14,014 nucleotides of DNA from JAAZVM01 sp041642635 (lineage in GTDB: Bacteria > Patescibacteriota > Gracilibacteria > BD1-5 > UBA6164): NCBI GenBank assembly GCA_041642635.1, contig JBEPWB010000025.1, forward strand, positions 1 to 14,014, in the 5' to 3' direction. Numbering within the stretch: the stretch's first letter is position 1; every line of letters starts with the position of its first letter. The notes beneath the pieces were generated by a model, which was not told where the DNA came from, ran no database searches, and saw nothing but the letters and a program-made list of their open reading frames with translations. Positions 8,990 through 14,014 of the stretch are shown here, piece after piece. The position numbers were made by a program, and so were the translations under genes.

Positions 8990-10357
8990 ATGACTAAAAC
9001 AATAAAATCTGTAAATCCATACACTGAAAAAGTAATAAAAGAACATCCTTTATTAACTAGAGAACAATTAAGTGAAAAAATTGATGTTGCACATGCTGCA
9101 TATTTAGAATGGAAAAATACTCCAAATTCTCACAAAAAAGAATTATTTTTAAAGTTATCAAAATTAATTGAGCAAAATAAAGAAGAACTAGCAAAAATTG
9201 AAACAACTGAAATGTGAATGTTATATGAATTTAGTCTTGCTTGAATCTCAAAAACTTCTGCTTTGGTAGAATGGTTTGCTAATAATTTTGAAGATATTTT
9301 AAAAGAAGAAGAATACGAAACTGAATGATTAACTGTAAAAACTCAATACGATTCTATCTGAGTAATTTATTGAATTGCTCCTTGGAATTTTCCATTTAAT
9401 CAAGTTTTGAGAGCTGCGGTTCCAAATATTTTGGCTTGAAACACAACAGTTTATAAACATGCTTCAAATGTTCCAGCTGCTTGAGAAAAAATAGAAGAAT
9501 TATTTTTAGAAGCAGGTTTTCCAAAATGAATTTATCAAAATATTTTGATTTCATCAAGTGAAAGTGAATATATTTTATCTAGAAAAGAAATTGCTTGAAC
9601 TAATTTAACTTGAAGTGAAGGAGCTTGAGCTGCAATCTGATCATTAGCTTGAAAATATTTAAAACCTAGTGTTTTAGAATTAGGTTGAAATGATGCATTT
9701 ATAGTTTGTGATACTGCCGATTTAAAATCTTTAGCTCATGAAGCAGTTAACGCTAGAATATCTAATAACTGACAAAAATGCAATTCTTCAAAAAGATTTA
9801 TAGTTAGAGAAGAACAATATGATGATTTTTGTAAATATTTTACTGAATTCACAGAAAACTTAGTTATTTGAGATCCAATGGATTCAAAAACTCAAATTTG
9901 ACCAATGGCAAAAAAAGAATTAGTTGAAGAAATAGATAAACAAGTTAAAAAAACGGTTTCAGAGTGAGCAAAATTATTAACAGGTTGATATATTATCGAT
10001 AGAGAATGATATTTTTATGCTCCAACTGTTTTATCTGATGTTACTTCAGAAATGACTTCTTACAACGAAGAAGTTTTTGGTCCAGTTGCATCAATCATAA
10101 AAGTAAAAGATTTGGATGAAGCTATAGCAGTTGCTAATAATAGTGATTTTTGATTATGTGGAGCAGTTTATTGAGATAATGATGCTCAAACTAGAGAGGT
10201 TGCTTCAAAAATAGAAACAGGAATGGTTTTTATAAACAAACCAGCTTGATCTAGAGCAAGTTTACCTTTTGGTTGAGTAAAAAAATCTTGATATGGTAAA
10301 GAAAATTGACCAGAATGATTAAAAGCATTTACTAATAAAAAAGTAATTGTTTATTAA
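8990..10357 (+). CDS. NAD(P)-dependent aldehyde dehydrogenase, succinate-semialdehyde type
   Basis: This 455-residue protein is of normal aldehyde dehydrogenase length. The catalytic set is complete: Asn133 in PWNFP, Lys156 in YKHASNVP, Glu230 in LELGGND and the nucleophile Cys264 in NNGQKCNSSKRF, 34 residues after Glu230. The C-terminal EEVFGPVASI and PFGGVKKSGYGKENG motifs are present. The KHA.NV pattern and LELGGND..F resemble the Sad/YneI-like succinate-semialdehyde dehydrogenases, which oxidise succinate semialdehyde to succinate. By hand count, 27 of its 36 Gly codons are TGA. It follows the ThDP enzyme by 32 bp with no terminator, so one transcript is likely. Starts after the A-rich leader TAATAAAAAAATT without a Shine-Dalgarno sequence. 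A general aldehyde substrate cannot be excluded. Confidence 0.93.
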
Positions 10358-10366
10358 TAAAATTAC

Positions 10367-10398
10367 AAAAACTAGATTTTAAAATAAATCTAGTTTTT
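10367..10398 (+). terminator. Terminator of the ThDP enzyme-dehydrogenase operon
   Basis: A 13-bp perfect stem, AAAAACTAGATTT (10367-10379) with AAATCTAGTTTTT (10386-10398), has a 6-nt loop and is T-rich after the stem. It lies 10 bp after the dehydrogenase stop. Confidence 0.88.
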
Positions 10399-10401
10399 AT
10401 T

Positions 10402-10429
10402 TTGACAATAATTTTATATTATTTATAAT
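10402..10429 (+). promoter_or_regulatory. Consensus promoter of the hypothetical gene at 10485
   Basis: TTGACA (10402-10407), 16 nt, TATAAT (10424-10429): both hexamers are perfect consensus. A leader of about 48 nt follows, with a small possible hairpin (CAGAC near 10441 with GTCTG near 10461). Confidence 0.8.
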
Positions 10430-10471
10430 AATTTTAGCCAGACTTTTTATCTAAATTTTGGTCTGAAAACT

Positions 10472-10477
10472 AGGAGG
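10472..10477 (+). promoter_or_regulatory. Strong Shine-Dalgarno site
   Basis: AGGAGG sits 7 nt before ATG 10485 and fixes this start. None of the recognised housekeeping genes in the window has such a site. Confidence 0.9.
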
Positions 10478-10484
10478 AAAAATT

Positions 10485-10913
10485 ATGTCTAATATCAATA
10501 TCGCTATTGGTCTAGGTTTTGGAATTTTGGACGAAAAATCTTCTGATAAAAATATTGTTAAAATTTTTTATCAAGTTTTTTCTTTGCAGTCTGAAAATCC
10601 TGAAGGAGTTTCTGATTTTATTCAAGTTTGTAGGGAGGTATTTGGATATAGTTCAGGTAGTAAAACTTATAGTTTTGAAGGTTTTGAAATTGATTACTTG
10701 AAAGAAAAATTTAAGAATCATATTTGTACACTAAAGTTCTTAGATACTACTGATTTTGAGAAATACTCTGACTTGACTTACTTGACTATTATGGACTATA
10801 ATTCTAAAACTTCAAATATTTTTGAAGAATGCTTAAAGGGAGATATTGAAAACTGCAGAAAAAATCCACATTACCAAGATAAAAAATTTAACGTTTATGT
10901 GGGAAAAACATAA
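10485..10913 (+). CDS. Hypothetical protein with atypical codon use and expression signals
   Basis: I do not recognise this 142-residue protein. It has no signal peptide or membrane segment; a Gly-rich start (AIGLGFGIL) is followed by a mixed acidic/basic, aromatic-rich body with four Cys (in QVCREV, HICTLK, EECLKG, ENCRKN). It is a complete single-gene unit: perfect promoter, ideal Shine-Dalgarno spacing, its own terminator. All nine Gly are GGT or GGA and none is TGA, while in the dehydrogenase just upstream about three quarters are TGA. It would therefore translate identically in a standard-code host. This suggests recent transfer (for example from a phage or plasmid) or a gene selected to avoid TGA. 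Expression appears high or specialised (inference). Its function is unknown. Confidence 0.85.
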   Translation: MSNINIAIGLGFGILDEKSSDKNIVKIFYQVFSLQSENPEGVSDFIQVCREVFGYSSGSKTYSFEGFEIDYLKEKFKNHICTLKFLDTTDFEKYSDLTYLTIMDYNSKTSNIFEECLKGDIENCRKNPHYQDKKFNVYVGKT

Positions 10914-10929
10914 TTTTTTCTATTAAAAA

Positions 10930-10936
10930 AGGAGGA
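10930..10936 (+). promoter_or_regulatory. Orphan Shine-Dalgarno sequence without a following gene
   Basis: AAGGAGGAAT lies 17 nt after the stop of the hypothetical gene, but no start codon follows before the terminator hairpin that begins at 10943. It could be the remnant of a deleted second gene or a 3'-UTR element. Confidence 0.5.
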
Positions 10937-10942
10937 ATTTTT

Positions 10943-10971
10943 AAACCAACAAAATATAATTTTGTTGGTTT
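10943..10971 (+). terminator. Terminator of the hypothetical gene
   Basis: AAACCAACAAAAT (10943-10955) pairs perfectly with ATTTTGTTGGTTT (10959-10971) around a 3-nt loop, followed by a T-run to 10975. Confidence 0.9.
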
Positions 10972-11006
10972 TTTTATATTATTTTTTTTAAAATTTATTT
11001 TTTGTG

Positions 11007-11012
11007 TATAAT
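11007..11012 (+). promoter_or_regulatory. Possible -10 box for the flavoprotein-trpS operon
   Basis: TATAAT follows TGTG, 29 nt before ATG 11042, and is the only well-formed -10 in the gap. No clear -35 is seen in the T/A-rich DNA upstream. Confidence 0.4.
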
Positions 11013-11041
11013 GACTAAGAATTTTTAATAAAAAAATAAAT

Positions 11042-12169
11042 ATGATACATGATGTAATAATTGTCTGAGCTGGAGCTGCGGGGCTTTATGCTTGAATATA
11101 TATTGATAAAAAATACAAAAAATTAATACTTGAAAAAACTGCAAAACCTTGAATGAAAGTTTTGCTTTCTGGTTGAGAAAGAGCTAACGTTAGTAATATG
11201 GATATAGTTCCAGAAAGAGATTATTTTACACAAAACAAAAAATTTTTACTAAGTATTTTTTCTCGTTATAATCAATGGGATATAATGAGTTTTTTTGCTG
11301 AAAATGGTATAAATATAGTAGAAGAAGACAGATCTAGACTTATTTTAGAAAGCTGAGACAGTAAGGAATTACTTAATTGTTTGCTTGATAATATCAAAAA
11401 AAATAATTGTGAATTAAAAGTTTCACAAGATGTTAAAAATATTGAAAAATTAGCTGATTGAAATTATTCTGTTACAATTGATTGATGACAAAAATATATT
11501 GCAAAAAATATAGTTGTTAGTAGTTGATGAAAAAGTTTTTGACATATTTGAACAACTTGAGAATGATACAATATCGCAAAAAATCTTTGAATAAATCTAG
11601 TTCATCCATATAGAACTCTTTGCTGAATGGCTACAAAAAGAGATTTGAGTGAAGTTAGTTGAGTTAGTGTTGCTTTGGATATGACATTAGTTGACAAGAA
11701 TTCTAAAAAGCCAATATATAATGAATTTTGACCAATTTTGTTTACTCATTTTTGAATTAGTTGACCAATTATTCATAATCTATCAAATTCTATTTGAGAA
11801 TATTTGAACAAATTATGACTAGAAGAAACTGATTTTGAAAAATATATTTTGGATAATTTGAGTTTAGATTTAGTTTTTGATCCAGAAAATACACCAAAAA
11901 GACTTGTTAAATTTTTTGAAATAACCGAAGAAAACAGGGAAGTAAATATAGAATTACAAAACTGGAGAAGCTGGAAGGAAGCAAAAGCAACAGGTTGATG
12001 AATAGATACAAATGAGCTAGATAATAATATGCAAGCCAAAAAACACGACTGATTATATTTTATCTGAGAAGTTGTAGATGTTACTTGAAAAACTTGATGA
12101 TTTAATCTTCAATGGGCTTGGAGTAGCGCTTATGTTTGTTCTATCTGAATAAATAAAACATTGAAATAA
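11042..12169 (+). CDS. BaiN/HI0933 (YhiN)-family FAD-dependent oxidoreductase
   Basis: This 375-residue flavoprotein has an N-terminal Rossmann FAD site GAGAAG (residues 9-14) followed by the adenosine-ribose acidic region near LILEKT (28-33). The family block SGGERANVSN (43-52) corresponds to the usual SGGGRCN.TN, with Cys replaced by Ala and Gly by Glu. FTHFGISGPIIHNLS and the C-terminal FIGEVVDVTGKTGGFNLQWA are hallmark motifs of the BaiN/HI0933 family. The physiological substrate of most members is unknown, so I give no reaction beyond flavin-dependent redox chemistry. It is slightly short for a family of about 400 residues. trpS starts 40 bp later with no terminator between, so they are probably co-transcribed. 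Many TGA-Gly codons, including the first Gly of the FAD motif. Confidence 0.92.
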
Positions 12170-12209
12170 AAAATATTTATTTTATAAAAATAATTATAAG
12201 TAAAAAATT

Positions 12210-13187
12210 ATGAAAAAAATACTTACATGAATAAAACCAACTTGAAACGGAATGCATATTTGAAATTATTTTGGAGCTTTTAAGCCATTTATGGACTTGA
12301 TAGAATGAAAAAAATCATATATTTTTATAGCGGATTATCATTCTTTGACAAGTGTTCATGATGCTGAAACTATGCAAAAAAATAAAATAAGAATGCTAAA
12401 AGAATATTTTGCGCTTATGTCAGAAAATAGCTCTGTTGTTGTTTTTGAACAATCAAAAATAACTCATATAAATGATATTATGTGGATGCTTTCAAGTGTT
12501 ACGCCTTATAGTTTGATGCTTAGAGCTCATAGTTTTAAGGATGCACAAAATAAAAATAGCGAAATAAATATGGCTACTTTTAATTATCCTATTTTGATGG
12601 CTGCTGATATTATTACTTATGACACTGATTTGGTGCCAGTTTGAAAAGATCAAATTCAGCATTTAGAGTTTTCTCGTGATATCGCTGGTAATTTTAACAA
12701 AACTTATAATTGTGATTTTTTCAAATTGCCAGAACAATATGTTCAAGAAGAAGTTCAGACAATTCCTTGAACTGATGGTAGAAAAATGAGTAAAAGTTAT
12801 GATAATTTTATCTGAATTTTTGATGATAAAAAAACTCTAAAAAAGAAAATAATGTCAATTGTTACTTGAAGTGAATCTCTTGAAGAATCTAAAAATCCTG
12901 ATAATTGTAATATTTTTGCACTTATAAAGTTATTTGCAAACCAAGAAAAGCAAGATGAAATCGCTTCAAAATACAGAGCTTGAAATTATTGATATGGTCA
13001 CGCAAAATTAGAATTACTAGATTTGATTCTTGATTATTTCAAAGAAGCAAGAGAAAAATTTGAAAAATTTGATAATGATTTTTCTATTATAGAAAAAAAA
13101 TTAATAAACTGAAACTCAGAAGCGAATGATTTAGCAACAAAAAAATATCAAGAAATGATGGAAGTCGTTGGTTTAAAAAGAGATTAA
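12210..13187 (+). CDS. trpS: Tryptophanyl-tRNA synthetase
   Basis: This 325-residue class I synthetase charges tRNA-Trp in the cytoplasm and has normal bacterial TrpRS length. The HIGH-type signature is MHIGNYFGA (His16, Gly18; Gly18 is TGA), preceded by TGIKPTGNG. KMSKS is intact at residues 192-196 (GRKMSKSYDN). YPILMAADIITYDTDLVPVGKDQIQHLEFSRDIA is the characteristic TrpRS core, with the MAADIL-like segment and the VGxDQxQH motif. The C-terminal helical part ends at the TAA at 13185-13187, inside the terminator stem. It follows the flavoprotein gene by 40 bp. A TrpR-family repressor lies downstream, but no TrpR-like palindrome is seen upstream of trpS or its operon. Confidence 0.97.
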
Positions 13188-13200
13188 AAAATCTCTTTTT
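13175..13200 (+). terminator. Terminator of the flavoprotein-trpS operon
   Basis: AAAAAGAGATT (13175-13185) pairs with AATCTCTTTTT (13190-13200) around an AAAA loop, and T-runs follow. The stem includes the last trpS codons and stop. Confidence 0.85.
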
Positions 13201-13246
13201 ATTTTTTTAAATAATTACATTTATAAGCAAAAAGTTTTTAACAAAC

Positions 13247-13272
13247 AAAAATCCCTAACATAAGGGATTTTT
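13247..13272. terminator. Second terminator hairpin downstream of trpS
   Basis: AAAAATCCCT (13247-13256) pairs with AGGGATTTTT (13263-13272), with a T-run on the plus strand and an A-run upstream, so it may work on both strands. It insulates the repressor promoter from trpS read-through. Confidence 0.8.
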
Positions 13273-13309
13273 TTAGTTTTTAACAATTACTACAATAATT
13301 TATTGACTT

Positions 13310-13340
13310 TTGACTTTAGTTGAGTAAAGTGAATTATAAC
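13310..13340 (+). promoter_or_regulatory. Promoter P1 of the TrpR-like gene, overlapped by operator 1
   Basis: TTGACT (13310-13315) and TATAAC (13335-13340) are 19 nt apart, slightly long. Operator 1 fills the spacer and operator 2 covers the expected start of transcription, the geometry expected for repression. Confidence 0.5.
13313..13330. promoter_or_regulatory. Operator 1 (TrpR-type palindrome, imperfect)
   Basis: ACTTTAGTTGAGTAAAGT: outer ACTTTA/TAAAGT arms are perfect and the left half is identical to that of operator 2; the right half has one change (AGTAAA for ACTAAA). Its centre is 33 bp from that of operator 2, about three helical turns. Confidence 0.6.
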
Positions 13341-13346
13341 AAAATT

Positions 13347-13362
13347 CTTTAGTTAACTAAAG
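13347..13362. promoter_or_regulatory. Operator 2: perfect palindrome with the TrpR operator core
   Basis: CTTTAGTTAACTAAAG is a perfect 16-bp palindrome. Its central TAGTTAACTA is identical to the core of the E. coli trp operator (CTAGTTAACTAG). It lies upstream of a gene whose product is in the Trp-repressor family, which points to autoregulation. Confidence 0.72.
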
Positions 13363-13447
13363 TGATATTTTGATAGTTTTTAACATTAAGACTAAAGAGA
13401 TTTTTTTAAAAAATCGATTTGTTGACTTAATTTATGCTGGCCTATTT

Positions 13448-13477
13448 TTGATATAAATTATTTATATAATTTATAAT
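13448..13477 (+). promoter_or_regulatory. Possible second promoter P2 of the TrpR-like gene
   Basis: TTGATA (13448-13453), 18 nt, TATAAT (13472-13477), giving a leader of about 40 nt before ATG 13524. The region is very AT-rich, so chance matches are likely. Confidence 0.4.
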
Positions 13478-13523
13478 TTCAAAAAAGGTTCAGTGTAACA
13501 TTTTTTACTACTAATTTTTATAT

Positions 13524-13814
13524 ATGAAAAAAAAGGAATTATCTTTTGAAATGGACGATATTTTGACTGTTTTATCGCGTATTGATTCTAAAGAAAGAAT
13601 TTTTGAGTTTTTTCTTGATTTAATGAGTGAGAAAGAAATGTTAGATTTTTCTAGAAAATTAGAAGTAGCAAAAATGCTTGAAGAATGATTATCTTATTCT
13701 AGAATAGAGAAAAAAACTTGAATGAGCTCCGCAACTATTTCAAAAGTTTCAAAAGCTTTAAATAGTGAAAACCTATGATACAGAAACGCTCTTAATATTT
13801 TATCTGGTTTTTAG
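13524..13814 (+). CDS. TrpR/YerC-family transcriptional repressor
   Basis: This 96-residue DNA-binding protein is a typical size for the Trp-repressor fold. The central LDFSRKLEVAKMLEEGLSYS and the helix-turn-helix IEKKTGMSSATISKVSKALN match the TrpR/YerC pattern (R..VA..L..G.SYR.IE..TG.S.ATISRVS..L). Known members include E. coli TrpR, which binds CTAGTTAACTAG-type operators with L-Trp as corepressor, and the poorly understood YerC proteins. Here two TrpR-type palindromes precede the gene and trpS is the gene before it, supporting Trp-linked autoregulation (inference). Three of its four Gly are TGA, so it is a long-term resident, not a recent arrival. No Shine-Dalgarno sequence. A YerC protein with another ligand is the main alternative. 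Confidence 0.9.
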
Positions 13815-13816
13815 TA

Positions 13817-13844
13817 TTGACTAAAATAAATTATTATATATAGT
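13817..13844 (+). promoter_or_regulatory. Promoter of the last gene
   Basis: TTGACT (13817-13822), 16 nt, TATAGT (13839-13844), starting right after the repressor stop. The -35 overlaps a widened inverted repeat TTTTAGT-ATTG-ACTAAAA (13809-13826) whose halves equal those of operator 2 but with a 4-nt rather than 2-nt gap. Confidence 0.5.
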
Positions 13845-13874
13845 TTTAAAGCATAATATTTTTAAATTCGCTAT

Positions 13875-13881
13875 ACGGAGA
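13875..13881 (+). promoter_or_regulatory. Shine-Dalgarno site of the last gene
   Basis: ACGGAGA ends 8 nt before ATG 13890 and supports this start. Confidence 0.6.
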
Positions 13882-13889
13882 TTTTTAAA

Positions 13890-14014
13890 ATGGATAATGA
13901 TGTTTCTTTGGTTGCTAAAAAGATAGGAGCTTCTCAAGTTCACTACAATTTCAAAGGACGTTTATGTGAAGAAAAAAAACAATTTGAAATTAGTAGAGTA
14001 CTTTTGAAAGTTCT
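13890..14014 (+). CDS. Unrecognised protein, 3' partial
   Basis: Only the first 41 codons are in the window. The visible N-terminus (MDNDVSLVAKKIGASQVHYN, then a Lys/Glu-rich stretch) is hydrophilic, with no signal peptide or membrane helix. I do not recognise it. Both Gly codons are GGA and there is a Shine-Dalgarno site, features shared with the atypical gene at 10485 and not with the housekeeping genes, though two glycines are too few to be decisive. It has its own probable promoter between the repressor stop and this start. Confidence 0.65.
   Translation, partial: MDNDVSLVAKKIGASQVHYNFKGRLCEEKKQFEISRVLLKV

Larger units (their letters stand above)
13188..13523. other. Regulatory intergenic region between trpS and the TrpR-like gene
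   Basis: These 336 bases hold no credible gene. They contain the end of the trpS terminator, a second terminator hairpin, two possible promoters, two palindromic TrpR-type operators and one extra half-site (ACTAAAG, 13391-13397). A tiny 11-codon ORF at 13434 has no support. Confidence 0.7.

Noticed and set aside
8990..9217. A truncated 75-residue dehydrogenase fragment, suggesting a pseudogene
   Set aside because: The TGA after it encodes Gly; the frame continues intact to 10357 with all catalytic residues.
11773..12039. Minus-strand ORF of 88 residues
   Set aside because: It lies wholly inside the conserved flavoprotein gene on the other strand and has no recognisable motif.
12345..12644. 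A 99-residue TrpRS fragment as a broken gene
   Set aside because: It is internal to an intact trpS under code 25.
13434..13469. Leader peptide upstream of the TrpR-like gene
   Set aside because: The 11-codon ORF has no Trp codons and no ribosome-binding site, so a trpL-type attenuator is not supported.
1..14014. UGA as tryptophan (mycoplasma-type code 4)
   Set aside because: TGA sits at conserved Gly, and conserved Trp (for example PWNFP, RSWYNR) are TGG.
1..14014. CRISPR array, insertion sequence or rRNA gene
   Set aside because: No regularly spaced direct repeats, transposase motifs or rRNA-like stretches were seen.

Overview
The window comes from an AT-rich bacterium that reads UGA as glycine (translation table 25), as in the Gracilibacteria (BD1-5) and Absconditabacteria (SR1) of the CPR/Patescibacteria. 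In-frame TGA falls at glycines that define families: the Walker A loop of a PPK2 kinase, the GDGG motif of a ThDP enzyme, the GxGxxG of a flavoprotein and the HIGN of TrpRS. TGG still encodes Trp, which rules out the mycoplasma code. Under the standard code almost every gene here looks shattered; under code 25 they are intact.

Layout. (1) 1-3900: two convergent genes for surface proteins share a bidirectional terminator. The plus-strand protein (5' end outside the window) has an amphipathic, beta-barrel-like stretch, two FIVAR repeats, a He_PIG-type Ig domain and a Pro/Thr tail. The minus-strand protein is an 838-residue pseudopilin carrying FecR, Cys-rich and LamG-like regions. Together they look like an attachment locus. 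(2) 3901-4240: a divergent intergenic region with a strong plus-strand promoter, foldable leader RNA and a perfect terminator hairpin before thrS. (3) 4241-7229: thrS (no TGS domain) and ppk2; ppk2 is bracketed by two related GC-rich inverted repeats. (4) 7341-10357: an IlvB-like ThDP enzyme followed 32 bp later by a succinate-semialdehyde-type dehydrogenase, the same pairing as the cyanobacterial 2-oxoglutarate to succinate bypass. (5) 10402-10971: a single-gene unit unlike its surroundings, with a consensus promoter, a strong Shine-Dalgarno site, no TGA-Gly codons, and an orphan Shine-Dalgarno sequence before its terminator. (6) 11042-13187: a BaiN/HI0933-type flavoprotein and trpS, probably one operon. 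(7) 13188-14014: two terminators, then a promoter overlaid by two palindromes, one containing the core of the E. coli TrpR operator, then a small TrpR/YerC-family repressor and the start of an unrecognised gene.

Most likely new biology: the TrpR-like gene with its own recognisable operator in a code-25 bacterium, the pilin-FecR-LamG protein, and the atypical gene at 10485-10913. Most resident genes have no Shine-Dalgarno sequence and start after A-rich leaders; only the two genes at 10485 and 13890 have one. All calls come from reading the sequence by eye; no database search was possible.
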